Assembly (NCBI RefSeq): GCF_008831285.2
Contig: NC_045147.1
Coordinates: 4,176,001 to 4,240,000, forward strand
Source: Nymphaea colorata
Lineage: Eukaryota > Streptophyta > Magnoliopsida > Nymphaeales > Nymphaeaceae
Length of the DNA stretch: 64,000 bases
Reading direction: 5' to 3'
The notes under the pieces are model-generated. The model did no database searches and was not told the DNA's origin. It was given only the letters and a program-made list of their open reading frames with translations. The position numbers and the translations under genes are program-made. Shown one piece after another: positions 19,963 to 30,489 of the stretch (positions are counted from its first letter, which is position 1; each line of letters starts with the position of its first letter).

Positions 19963-22620
19963 TTTTCTTCATCTGTTCTCTTAGTGAAGAAAAAAGATAA
20001 TACTTGGCGATTCTGCATCGACTACAGAGCATTGAACGAGGTGACCGTTAAGGATCGGCACCCCATACCAGTCATCGATGAACTGTTAGATGAGTTAGTC
20101 GGCGCCACCATATTTTCAAAAATTGATTTGAGGGCCGGTTATCATCAAATAAGAATGTTTGATGAAGACGTGATGAAGACCGCATTCCGAACACACGACG
20201 GGCACTACGAATTTCTGGTAATGCCTTTTAGTTTGTCAAACGCACCAGCCACCTTTCAGAGGTGCATGAACGATGTGTTCAGGGCACATTTGAGGGACTT
20301 CATCCTCGTATTTTTTGATGATATTCTCATCTACAGTAAGGACGAAGAGCAGCATCAAAGACACTTGGAAATTACTCTAGGAATTCTTAAGGAGCATCAT
20401 CTCTTCGCAAAGATGTCCAAATGCAGTTTTGGACAATCTTCGATCGGATACCTGGGACATATTGTGTCCCAAGACGGGGTTCGGGCAAACCCCGAAAAAT
20501 TGCAAGCCATGAAGAAATGGCCACTGCCTAAGGACCTCAAAAGTCTACGAGGATTTCTTGGTTTGACTGGGTACTACAGAAGGTTTATACAGGGGTACAG
20601 TATCGTAGCACAACCCATTACACAAATGTTGAAAAAAGGAGCCTTCTCGTGGACTGAGAAGTCAAGAGTCACCTTTGAGAAGCTAAAGGCAGCTCTAATG
20701 ACAGCTCCGGTTCTTACCCTTCTCGATTTTACAAAAACTTTTACAATAGAAACAGATGCATGTGAAGTCGGTGTTGGTGCAGTGCTTGGGCAGGATAACC
20801 ACCCCATCGCCTATATGTCGAAGGCCTTAACTAGCCGGGCCAAGCCTCTCTCGACATATGAGAAAGAGTTACTTGCCATAGTTATGGCGGTGGAAAAATG
20901 GCGTCCATACTTGATTGGACGCAAGTTTACAGTCAGGACCGACCAAAATAGTCTTAAATACATGCTTAAACAGCGCGTGTCTACCCCCACTCAACAACGA
21001 TGGCTAGCCAAGCTATTGGGGTACGACTTTGAAATAGAGTATAAGAAAGGTCCTGAAAACAAAGCGGCTGATTCTCTTTCCCGCTTGGCTGAACAATTAA
21101 TGACTTTGTCAGTGGTGGAAACGGACATCTGGGACCGATTAGCCCTTGACCAGCAAAACGATCAGTCTCTTAGGCTAATCCAAGCTTCGGTTCTGCAGAA
21201 CCCCGGTTCCATTCCCTTCTATTCAGTCAAGGGAAATATCTTGTATAGGAAGGACAAGGCAGTAGTCCCTCCTGACTCTGGGCTCAAGCAGGAACTCCTA
21301 CAACATTTTCATGACACCCCAGCTGCGGCTCATGAAGGGGTTGCCAAGACCCTGAGCCGAATAAATGCCCAATTCTGGTGGCGAGGAATCAAGGCTGAAG
21401 TACAGGCCTATGTCAAGAAGTGCGTAATTTGCCAGAGGGAAAAGTACGAGGCAATCAAGCCTCCAGGACATTTGAACCCTCTGCCAATACCAATCAGGCC
21501 GTGGACTGATGTCACGATGGACTTTATTGACACCATGCCCCGTTCGGAAGGAAAGGAGGCAGTGTTAGTTGTCGTGGATCGGCTCACGAAGTATAGTCAC
21601 TTCGCCCCCTTGCCAAGATTGTACCAAGGGCCTCTTGTGGCCAACGTCTACCATGAGTATGTCGGCAAATTGCATGGAATGCCACAGTCCGTCGTCTGTG
21701 ACAGAGACTCCATATTTCTCTGCGCATTCTGGCAAGAATATATGAAGAACATGGGAACGACGTTGAACTTCAGTACCGCCCACCACCCTCAAACTGATGG
21801 GCAAATCAAGATAGTCAACCGGTCCTTGGATACCTACTTACGATGCTTCGCAGGCGAGCGACCATCAACTTGGGTCAAGTGTCTGCCTTGGGCAGAATGG
21901 TCGTACAACACGAGTCTACACTCGTCGACTGGCATGACCCCTTACGAGGGCGTCTATGGGTTTCCCCCTCCATCAATACCAAGGTATGAGGGAGGCACAG
22001 CAAAAGATGACACAGTAGACTGTGAGTTGCGCACAAGAGAAGAGGTTTTAGAATCTCTAAAGTAGAATATTACCAAGGCGCAAAATCGCATGAAGCAAGA
22101 TTATGACAAGGGCCGGAAGGACCGGGAATTTAGGGTGGGCGACTATGTGTGGCTTAAGAGACTGCCTCTTAAGCAAAAGTCCTTGATGGGTTAGCCATAT
22201 TCCAAACTGCTGCCTCGTTATTATGGACCGTATCCGGTAATGCAGAAGGTAGGGAAGGTCGCCTACAGACTTGGTCTCCCCAGAACCGCATTGGTACACC
22301 CCGTCTTCCATGTTACTAGGCTTAAGCCTCATCAAGGGGATGTACCCACGCTGATTGAACAGGTACCGGACAACTTGCCTACCCCTTATCGCATTCTAAA
22401 GCACAGATATATTCAGCGACAGGGGAGAATGAGGCACGAGGTGCTCGTGGAATGGGAAGGACCCGACAGGGGTACTTCTTGGGAAGAATTCGGGTCGATC
22501 GTTCATCATTTCCCCTCTTCTAGCGCTCGAGGACAAGCGCAAGGTAGGGAGGGGGAATCTGTTACGGACCTACCTAGTGGTCCACACCCAGCAGAGGCCG
22601 AGCCAGCAGAAGCCAGTTGA
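19963..22620 (+). pseudogene. Element B pol remnant (RT, RNase H, integrase, chromodomain)
   Basis: The frame opens in LTR-X sequence (19930) and runs through the RT fingers (FCIDYRALNE), VFFDDIL, RNase H (IETDACEVG), the integrase zinc motif (HAAAHEG type with AAAHEG instead of AAGHEG; CVICQREK) and the core. The integrase catalytic Glu is lost: GQSEIVNRS of C and D is GQIKIVNRS here (AAG at 21808-21810). Stops are TAG at about 22063-22065 and about 22193, both CAG in the relatives, and TGA at 22618. The chromodomain end (ILKHRYIQ, VLVEWEGPDRGTSW) is readable at 22240-22620. The part before RT is missing, so it cannot work alone. Confidence 0.85.
22546..22559 (+). other. Polypurine tract of element B
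   Basis: AGGGAGGGGGAATC, immediately before TGTTACGG of the 3' LTR. Confidence 0.85.
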
Positions 22621-22925
22621 AGGAAGCGCAAGGCTCCCGACTTATGGGCTCGATCTCTCTAGAGCATCAAGGCCAGTCCCAAGGAGAGTCAGGAAGCGCC
22701 AGAGATAGTTGCAGCGGGAGGAGCGGGAGGAGCAACTAGGTCATCAACGGTGCTTGAATTGAAAGAAACTCAAGATGTCCTGGAATCAAATGTTGGGCTC
22801 GTTGAGTTAGATAGGTCTAACCCAAGTGAGTCTACTTCGCACGGCTCTTGAGGCGCCCTGAGACTAGAACGTCTTAGGCAATGGCTCGGTCAAGCCAGAC
22901 CGAACCCTTACACCCAAAACCCAAA

Positions 22926-22978
22926 GTGAGGGCGGGTCCCCTCACGAGGTCCCCACCTTGAGCTCACCAGGCTCGAGG
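22926..22978 (+). other. U3 twin hairpin, element B (53 nt)
   Basis: Hairpin I is GTGAGGG-CGGGTC-CCCTCAC, seven perfect pairs. Hairpin II arms are CCTTGAGC and GCTCGAGG, eight pairs with one U-G wobble. Confidence 0.65.
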
Positions 22979-23180
22979 GCTTGAAACATTTAGTTAAAGT
23001 GTTGGATGCTAGGCCCAAGTTTATTTTCTAAGCGTTTTAGTAAATAGGAGCGAAATTGCTTAAGTCAATAAGGGGATTTGAAGTCTAGACCTAGCCTAGC
23101 GGGTTGTGCTTGGCGCCAGTGTAATTGGGACATGGGGTAGAGGATACAGTCCGGATTGTGGACGATCCAAATAGGAATAG

Positions 23181-23186
23181 TATAAG
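23181..23186 (+). promoter_or_regulatory. TATA box of element B 3' LTR
   Basis: TATAAG in 'aataggaatagtataag', about 620 bp into the LTR; 'ctctctcctcctcgcgaggc' follows about 70 bp later. Confidence 0.5.
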
Positions 23187-25466
23187 TGTTTTTAGATCCT
23201 TGTACAATGTATCAAGTTTTATGAAATAGAATTCATTTGGAGTCGAGCACTCTCTCTCCTCCTCGCGAGGCTTGCACTTTCCCTTGAGGAATTCCGTAAT
23301 TTCTATAGTCTCCCGTCTTCTTCACAGTGGTGTGAACTTGGCGTCTTCTCCCTCTCGCGCCCCCTTGGCCCGTGGCGATTTCTACTCCATTGAAGAGCTT
23401 TGGAGCACCGGCGTCTTCGACGAAGGCCCAAAGGCACGGCTCGGGCGGATCTCCTCCTCACCGGCGGCGGATTCACCCTTGACCACGTAAGTACCCCCTA
23501 CTGGTTTTCATTAAACCTGTAATCAGAGCCTTCTCCTTGCACACGAAGGGGTTGAAAGTCTGATTTCAGAGAAGGGAAGGTTGAAGGCGCAGGTCTAATC
23601 CTCGGCTTCAGCGGGACGCGTTCGTAAGGTTAGTTCATTCGATCTCTTAGCGTGAAACGGGAATCGAGTTAGGGAGTTTCTTAGGCCGGAATTTCCACGT
23701 CCTGTTCTACTCTTGGCATACCCAAGAGCTGGGCGGAGATCTCTGGTTCAGTCGGCCCAAGAAGCCCTTTTACTCGACTCATTTCATAGAGGCGATCGCT
23801 TAGACCAATCCGAGATCGCGAGAGAAAAGCAATCGGTGGATGAGCCAAACAAAATCATTGAATTAAGGCTTGGTTTCTTCCACTAGAACTCTCGGTCCAG
23901 AAATAAAAAATCAAGCAAAAGTCGTGAATCTGGCCGTGGAAAGAAAGTAAAAACTAGCTTAAAAGGATCGCCCAAAGAAAAGCTAAAAAATGGTGTAACT
24001 TGGGCGGAATCCGACGGCTAGATTGCAAGATCGGTGCCTCACCGGAAAAGAGGTCAATTCCGGTCGCCGCTGCTAATTCCGGCGTTCGACATTGCCCCTG
24101 AGGTCGAGGACTGTTCTGCCCTCTTGTTTTCATTAAGTTTCATTAAGGGTAGATCGGACTTCCGAGTGAAGAAGTGAACTCTGGTCGCCGGCGAGCTTGG
24201 AGCAGTCCACTGTGGTCGCCAGCCAATTCCGGGTAAGTCTCCCCACTTTTCATCTCGTCCGTCCATGTGTCCAGGTGTCAGTCATCCAGCCAGCTAGTCC
24301 AGCCACGTCTCCACGTCGTCACCCACCTGTCCCACTCGAGATCAGCTCGAGAATTCGTGGCCCAAGCTTGTAGGAGTCGCCCTTGTCTTTCTCCTTAATT
24401 TTCTCATTTGCTTTTTGATTGAGTCTCACCCTTAGTCGCTAGAAATCTTAGGTGTCCATCCAGCCACGTGTCCCCATCTGGTGTGTCCACTTAGCCACGT
24501 CATAGCCAGCTCGAGCTCCTGCCTTCCAGCTCGGTCCCACGTCAGCCACGTGTCCCTCGTCCCTCGCATCCACCTAGCAACCGCGAGCCACTACCGAGTC
24601 CACTCCCCCTCTTCTCTCCACGCCTTTAGGAGTTGATCCTATTTTCTAGCACTCGTCCCCCATTCTTCTCCAGCTTTTAGGTCACCTCACATCGCATGAG
24701 ATCCCAGCCCTCGTCAGCCCCATGTGTCACCATCTCCCTGCTGGAGAGAATCGCAAGCGCCACCTAGCCCCTCGTCCTCCTCACTCACATCCAGCTCGAG
24801 TCCACCTTTCCTTAGTTTTAGGAAAAGGCATTCCCTCTCTTCCTTTTCGCTAAGGTTTACCCTTGCGCCTCTTGCAGCCCTTGATCCCGCCACGTGGCAC
24901 AGATCTGGCGCATCCCTCTTGGCTCGACCAGCCAAGATAAACTGGACCCAACTAGGTTACCTCGCGCGCCACCTCTCCCCTTAGGTCAACCCCTCTTGCT
25001 TTGACCTAGACCTAAACCCGATTGACTTAACCTGACCTAGCTCAATTAGGTAACCTGGTCCAACCCTTAACCCCTTCGGACCTAGCCTAGTTGACTCGAG
25101 CCTACCTCGAGTGTCCCTCTTGACCAGCTCACCCGGACCCATCAACTTGGTCCAGTAGCAGCCACCCTATAGTCGGACCCATCTCCCTCTTGGTCACTGT
25201 TGACCTTGACCCGAGCTTAGGCCCACTCGTCCGAAGCCAGCCCTCTTAGCCTCACTCGTAGTTAGGTCGCCTCTCTTCCCACCTAAGCTACATTGACTCT
25301 CGGCCTACCCCTGCACCCAGCCCATCTTACCTTGACCAGCCATCCCTTAGAGCCCCGCTGCACGAAGCCAGCCGGCCTTAGTTAGGGACCAGGCACAGCC
25401 GGCGCTAGCCTTGCGCTAAACGATCCCGGCCAGCTCCCAGCCGTCGGCCCTCATCCGTCGACAGCC

Positions 25467-25479
25467 TTGGCCGAGCCAA
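25467..25479 (+). other. TTGGC-CGA-GCCAA hairpin, element B
   Basis: The outer two pairs differ from the GTGGC/GCCAC version in the other LTRs while pairing is kept. The GCAGGTAGG box follows at 25492-25500. Confidence 0.5.
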
Positions 25480-25560
25480 CTCTGCAGCCAGGCAGGTAGG
25501 CATTGCCTTATCGGCTCTCGCCCCCCTCGGTCGCGCCCGCAGCACATAGGCGCATCGCAG

Positions 25561-25703
25561 GCGACAGACGGTCGCTCATCCGCTCGGCTTCCAGCAGCAC
25601 GCGTCAGCCCGGTCGTGCGCTTCCCGTCGACCCTGTATCGGCAGCAGCAGACTGCTCCAGCCCGTGCGACCCGCCAGTCATCCCGGACAGCAGGCGACTG
25701 TCC
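25561..25703 (+). other. AGNNG-loop hairpins, element B leader
   Basis: 25561-25575 is GCGAC-AGACG-GTCGC. 25685-25703 has arms GGACAG and CTGTCC around CAGGCGA, which contains AGGCG. They sit in the same part of the leader as the arrays of C and D. Confidence 0.5.
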
Positions 25704-25893
25704 CAGGCCGCGCGCTTCATGCCGGCCGGTGAGCTGAATTGCTCGGGGATCGGTTTTCTCCCCGTGGCCTGTCCGCGCAGCGAAGGTAGCTCCTTGGCCG
25801 GTAAGTCTTCTCATCCCTCTTGTAGTCGTGGGAGGGTGTTGTTTGTTTTTGCTCTAGGTCGCATCGTAGTTTAATTCTCTACTGTTTTAGCCC

Positions 25894-25905
25894 AGGCTTC
25901 GGCCT
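25894..25905 (+). other. UUCG-capped hairpin, element B
   Basis: AGGC-TTCG-GCCT, with AGC and GCT able to extend the stem across a small internal loop. The CTCGAGGGC/GCCCGAG arms follow. Confidence 0.55.
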
Positions 25906-26300
25906 TGCTCCCCTCTGTGGCACCTCGAGGGCCTATTGCCCGAGACACGGTCACAAGGAGCCGACCGTCCCATTTGCTTCTGTTGGGCGTGGTTTGCTCG
26001 TTAGTCGTGGTTTGTATGGTTTGCCTGAGTGAGCTGTGAGAGTCTAATTGTATCGCTTGCGCTTGTACAGCCTTATAACCCACTGTAGTGTTTTGTAGTA
26101 GGATCATACCGTAGTTAGGATTTGGGAAAAGGGTTTTCCGCACCTGTAATTCCTGTCCTCAGGGTCTTTGCGCTGGGGTTTGTCCGGCTGGGTAGAATCT
26201 ATTGTTTTAATTACTTAGGATTTTTGGTTTTAGACTCGATCCTCAAGAAGGTCAGGGAACTAGGACGTACTTGGTTCGGACTTTCTAGCCCAACCGGTGA

Positions 26301-26305
26301 CGTGC
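26301..26305 (+). repeat. Left target site duplication of element C
   Basis: CGTGC, matching 39355-39359 on the other side of element C. Five base pairs is the usual length for Ty3/gypsy integration. Confidence 0.85.
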
Positions 26306-26672
26306 TGTTACAGACCATTTTTCAGGTCCCGTCCAGGTAGAGGCAGAGCAGGCCGAACCCAGTCGGCGGAAGAGAAAGGCGTCAGAGATTTGGGCTCGTT
26401 CTCTACAGCTTGCAGAAGTTAGTCCCAAGAAGGAAGAGTCTGCACCAACGTCAGTTGCAGTGGGAGGAGTGGGAGGAGCAGCTGAGGCAGAAACGGTGCT
26501 TGAACTGGGTAAGTCTCAGGGTGTCTGTGGTTCTAGTGTAGGTCTCACCGAGCTAGTTGAGTCCAACTTAAGTGAGTCCGGTCTACACGTCCCTTGAGGC
26601 TAGCCAAAGACCAAGGTCTTAGGCAAAATGGTTCGGTCAAACCTGACCAAGCTCTTGGTCTAGTCAATCGAA

Positions 26673-26725
26673 GTGAGGGCGGGTCCGCTCACGAGGTCCC
26701 CACCCTGAGCTCACAAGGCTCAGGG
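26673..26725 (+). other. U3 twin hairpin, element C 5' LTR (53 nt)
   Basis: Hairpin I is GTGAGGG-CGGGTC-CGCTCAC with one mismatch, shared by both C LTRs. Hairpin II arms CCCTGAGC and GCTCAGGG pair perfectly over eight bases with loop TCACAAG. Confidence 0.65.
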
Positions 26726-26903
26726 GTTTAAACCTTTTATTTATGCGTTGGGCACTAGGCCCGAGTTTGATTTTAGCAAGTGGGTTTGTTTTCATTGGGA
26801 TTTGAAATAAAGACCTAGCCTAGCGGGTTTGTGCTTGGCGCATATGTATATGGGTTTTGGGTAGAGATCTAATCCGGTTTGTGGATAGATCAAATAGGAT
26901 TTG

Positions 26904-26910
26904 TATAAAT
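26904..26910 (+). promoter_or_regulatory. TATA box of element C 5' LTR
   Basis: TATAAAT about 600 bp into the LTR. The pyrimidine-rich 'ctctctcctcctcgtgagg' block begins about 65 bp downstream. The genomic RNA would start shortly after this box. Confidence 0.6.
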
Positions 26911-29163
26911 TGTTTTGGATCTAGTGCATTGTATCGAATTTGGGACTAAAGAAATCAATTGCAAGGTTTGCAATCTCTCTCCTCCTCGTGAGGCTGTCTC
27001 TCTCTCCCTCGGTCTAGAGGCAAGCTCTTCATCTTCTTCGTCAGCCATCGAGTTTCACTTTGTGAAATCTGCGGTGCCTCTCATCCCCTCGCGTCCCCTT
27101 GGCCTTTGACGGCTCTACATCCAGCAAAAGCTTCGGGCATCGGAGATATTCCGGTGGTTAACTCAAGCACGAAGGCTTGCGGCGGATTCCTCCAACCGGC
27201 GGCAATCCCTCCCTCGTCCACGGCTGTTTCCCCGTTCGAACTGTCATTCCAGCAAGGTTGGTGCCTTCTTCTCGACCCTGGTGAAGTTGAGAGTCTGATT
27301 TTGCTAAAGGGAAGGCTGAATCCGATTACGAATTCAGCAACGACGGCTAACAAGGTTGGCTTTAGATTTTCGCGCTTCTTCTTGTTTTCGCGTGGTGGAA
27401 CTAGGATAGAATCTGCCTAACAGCCGGTTCTTCTTCTCGGAATTCCCGAGAGCAAGGTCTGAGATAAGTAGCAGAATCTGTTCTAGTTAATTGCTTCGTC
27501 TCCTCGAAGAAACGTGTTGATCCTTAGTTTAATCGAGCCAAAAGATCCGTGCATTATCGTTGGAAGGAGCCCGGCTTCATTCTTGAAGATTTCGGTCTCT
27601 TCCTTTCTGTTCTCTCTCGGTCCAGCCAGTTATTTCTTGAGTTTATTTGAGATCTGGCCGTGAGATCCCTGCATTTCATCGCCTATTGAAATCGCCCTTG
27701 CAAGAGCTTCCAAATAGCATGTTTTGAGCTAGATCGAACGGCGGTGTTGTGAGTTCTCATCCCTGCCAGAAAAGCCTGCAACTCCGGCGTGTCCTGCATA
27801 ACCTGGTGACTCCCCAAGGTTCCGGCGAATGAGTACTGTTCTGCCCTTATCCGTGTTGACGCTCACGTGAAGCTGGAAAGGGCGCACTTGTCTTTTGCGA
27901 TAATCCACTCAAACCTGATCGGTTTGTCTACTCGGTGCGAGCCCACTTGAAAAGTAACTCGGACCAGGTTAGTACCATCTTCACCGTTACTTTGCACACG
28001 TGTCAACCATCTAGCCGTGCTCTCCAGCTCGTGTCCCACCTGGCCCATCGTGTCCTCCACCCGAATACCAGTTATTTCCCACGTCCCTTAGCTTTAGGAC
28101 CACTCAAAGCCACCTCGCCCTCTTCTTCCGTTTTTACTAAGTCTTCTCTTATCGCAAGTAACCTCAGCCCCACATCTAGCTACGTGGCAGCATCTCCTTG
28201 CCCACGAATAGCTCATCCTCCAGCTCGTCCAGCTCTTTTCCACCAGGCCCTCGTAGCTCGCCACCTCACCCTACACGTCCCCCTCTTTGTGCGCCACTCC
28301 CCTCTCTCGCGCCCCACTTTTCCACGATTATAGCACAAGTCCCCTTGGACTCGCACTTGGCTCATTTCACGTCCTCATTCACCCCCAATCGCAGGCCCTC
28401 CTAACCGTTGATCTTTACACGTGTCTCCATCTCCCTTAGTCACGAGACCACCAAGCCAAGTCGCCACCTCCTCCAACCGCACTCAATCGTGGCCCTTGAT
28501 CTCTCTAACGTATCATCATCTCCTTACTCGAGAGACCCACTCGAGTCACTTAGTCTTTTAGCTCTTAGGTAACCTCCTTGGCTCAAGCCCAGCCCTAAGT
28601 CAACTTGACTTAGCCTATTAACTCGACTAAGACCCACTAGTCAATCCTAACCTAGTTTGACCCGGACCGACCCTAGCTCACTTAGTCAACCCTTCCTTAG
28701 TTGACTGGAACCCTCTTGACTTGACCCATCCTAATTCTTTAGAACTCGGTCAACCGAGCCCAAGGTAGGATCAACCTAGTTGACTCAAGCTCAGCTTGAG
28801 TGACCCAGCTAGCTCACCCTCAACTGAGCTCAACCCTCGGCCCAAACCATCTCCCTCGGTTGCCTAAGTCTCCTCAACCGAGCCCTCTCTTAACCTCACT
28901 ATCGCTCCCCTTAGCTCAGCCTTTCGACCAGACCCACCTCTTAGATAGGTTAACCCCCCTGCCTAACCTAAAGCCTTTCTGATCTTCGACCTACCCCAGC
29001 CGAACCCTCTTAACCTGTCTGGCCTACCGTAGAGCCCCGCCAGACCAAGCCCAGCCCAGCCGTAGCTAGGGACTAGGTTCAGCCGGCGACGCTAGTCTAT
29101 CGCTAGCAGTCCTCGGCGAGCACCTCGGCCACGCTCCTCGCCGTCGGATTCCAGCCGACGCCT

Positions 29164-29201
29164 GTGGCCGAGCCACTCGGAGAATAGGCAGGTAGGCATT
29201 G
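29164..29201 (+). other. GTGGC-CGA-GCCAC hairpin plus GCAGGTAGGC box, element C 5' LTR
   Basis: Hairpin at 29164-29176, box at 29188-29201. The same pair is in the 3' LTR from 38254. Confidence 0.45.
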
Positions 29202-29290
29202 CTGCACCCGGCTTTTGCCCCCTTCGTCCTGTCCGTGGCTTCTCGTCCAGTCTAGCGGCGACAGTCGGTCACCATCTCCTCTCGGCTCCC

Positions 29291-29644
29291 GGCAGCAGGT
29301 GGCTGCCCCGTCGGCACTCCCTGGTCGACCCGTTTCTAATCTGCAGGCGGCAACGCGTTAGCGCCTCGGCGACACCCAGTCGCTGCTCCTTCAGCGCCCA
29401 AGGCGACAGCAACTCACCTTTCTCTGCCGTCTCGTCCCGCCAGTCGACCTCGACGGTGATTGTTAGCAGCTGCCGCTCGCTCATCAGTCAGCGCCTCAAC
29501 CGGTCGTTGCCTTCTCGGCCGCGCGCCCGCAGGTCATACTCGACAGCAGGCGATTGTCTCTGCTACCACGCGCCCACCTTTGCTCGTCAACAGGTTGCTG
29601 CTTCAGCCGGCGCCTGTTCACCCGTCCGACAGCAGGAGGCTGTC
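29291..29644 (+). other. AGGNG-loop hairpin array, element C 5' LTR
   Basis: 29291-29307 is GGCAGC-AGGTG-GCTGCC, perfect. 29542-29558 is GACAGC-AGGCG-ATTGTC, with the closing pair lost. 29628-29644 is GACAGC-AGGAG-GCTGTC, perfect. Confidence 0.6.
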
Positions 29645-29835
29645 CAGGCCGCGCGCTCCACGCCGGCCCGTTGCTGCATTGCCCGGGGACTGGTCTTCAC
29701 CCCGTGGCTGATTCGGCTCAGCCAAGGCTAGCCCTTGGCCGGTAACCCTCTAGTCTTCTAGTAGAACTCGGGGAGGGTGTTTTGCTTATTGTTTTAGGTG
29801 TTCATTTAGTTTGCTTTCGTTATTGTTTTAGCCCA

Positions 29836-29847
29836 AGGCTTCGGCCT
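29836..29847 (+). other. UUCG-capped hairpin, element C 5' LTR
   Basis: AGGC-TTCG-GCCT, located about 420 bp before the LTR end. Confidence 0.55.
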
Positions 29848-30266
29848 AGCTCCCTGTCGTGGTACCTCAAGGGCCATCTACCCGAGACACGACCACAAGG
29901 AGCCGATCGTTCCCATTTGCTTATTGTTGGGCGTGGTGTGCTCGTTAGTCGTTTGTGTATGGTGTATGGTTTGCTTATGAGTGAGACGAGTGAATTTTTG
30001 TATCGCATTCGTTTGTAAAGCCGTGTCACCCAGTGTAGTCTTGTGTAATAGGTCTGCCCGTAGTTAGGATTTGGGAATAAGGGTTTTCCGCACCTGTGTC
30101 TCTCGTCCTAAGGGTTTTTGCGCCAGGGTTTGTCCGGTCGGGTAGAAGAGTTGTAATAATTTTGTCTTAGGATTTTTGGTTTTTTTTTGAAGCACTCAAG
30201 AGACCTGGGAAGGTAGGTTGCTCTTGGTTAGGAATCTCAAGACCTAGCAGGAGTGGGACTAACAAT

Positions 30267-30278
30267 TGGTATCAGAGC
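30267..30278 (+). other. Primer binding site of element C (initiator Met-tRNA)
   Basis: TGGTATCAGAGC, two bases after the LTR end CTAACA, complementary to the 3' end of plant initiator Met-tRNA. Confidence 0.93.
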
Positions 30279-30489
30279 CGTCTTGAGGCTACATTATCAA
30301 GTTCAAGCACTCGTTCCAAGAAGATTCGGCTTCAGTAGAGCAGTCCAGGCGAAGAGTGTTTGAGTCTAGCTTTCGGCAGTGTGTTTTCCGCTTGCTTTAG
30401 TTTAGGGTTTTTCCTTTGTCGTTGGCTCCATTATAGCCAAATTCCTTGGTTTGTTTCGTGTGTCACTTGGTGCCTAACTCACGTATCAA

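Larger units (their letters stand above)
19963..26305 (+). mobile_element. Element B: 5'-deleted Ty3/gypsy retrotransposon
   Basis: It consists of RT through chromodomain, polypurine tract and a 3' LTR. The 5' LTR, primer site, gag and protease are gone. The left junction at about 19963 joins LTR-X leader to the RT segment equivalent to 43208 of element D, with a short shared TTTTCTTCA. The 3' LTR is interrupted six bases before its end by element C; the last bases lie at 39360-39365. B therefore predates C. Confidence 0.8.
22560..26305 (+). repeat. 3' LTR of element B (main part)
   Basis: It starts TGTTACGG after the PPT and runs to the CGTGC where element C is inserted. With the six bases at 39360-39365 its length is 3752 bp. 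It contains the twin hairpin (22926-22978), TATAAG (23181-23186), G-box motifs near 24466, 24541 and 24892, TTGGC-CGA-GCCAA (25467-25479), AGNNG-loop hairpins (25561-25703) and the UUCG hairpin (25894-25905). The pol tail frame continues into it but is stopped at 22618. Confidence 0.85.
26306..30264 (+). repeat. 5' LTR of element C
   Basis: TGTTACAG to CTAACA, 3959 bp. With a TATA box about 600 bp in, U3 would be short and the transcribed leader about 3.3 kb. The leader has stretches of C-rich sequence with CACGTGT motifs (27995, 28420), the GTGGC hairpin (29164-29176), the GCAGGTAGGC box (29188-29201), AGGNG hairpins (29291-29644) and the UUCG hairpin (29836-29847). Open frames seen inside it (for example 27935-28333) are repeated in the 3' LTR and look like chance frames in C-rich DNA. 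Confidence 0.93.

Noticed and set aside
16558-22560. LTR-X and B's 3' LTR as a matched LTR pair of one element
   Set aside because: Their starts differ (TGATACATGCC against TGTTACGGACC) and the U3 regions are strongly diverged, so they are from different elements.
25416-25874. Overlapping frames on both strands in B's leader
   Set aside because: These are opposite-strand shadows in GC-rich sequence over the hairpin array; no domain or cross-family conservation.
27935-28404. Open frames in the LTR leader of element C, repeated at 37027-37496
   Set aside because: They are duplicated only because the LTR is duplicated. They lie in C-rich DNA with Pro/Ser/His-biased translation, have no domains and are not shared by B or D.
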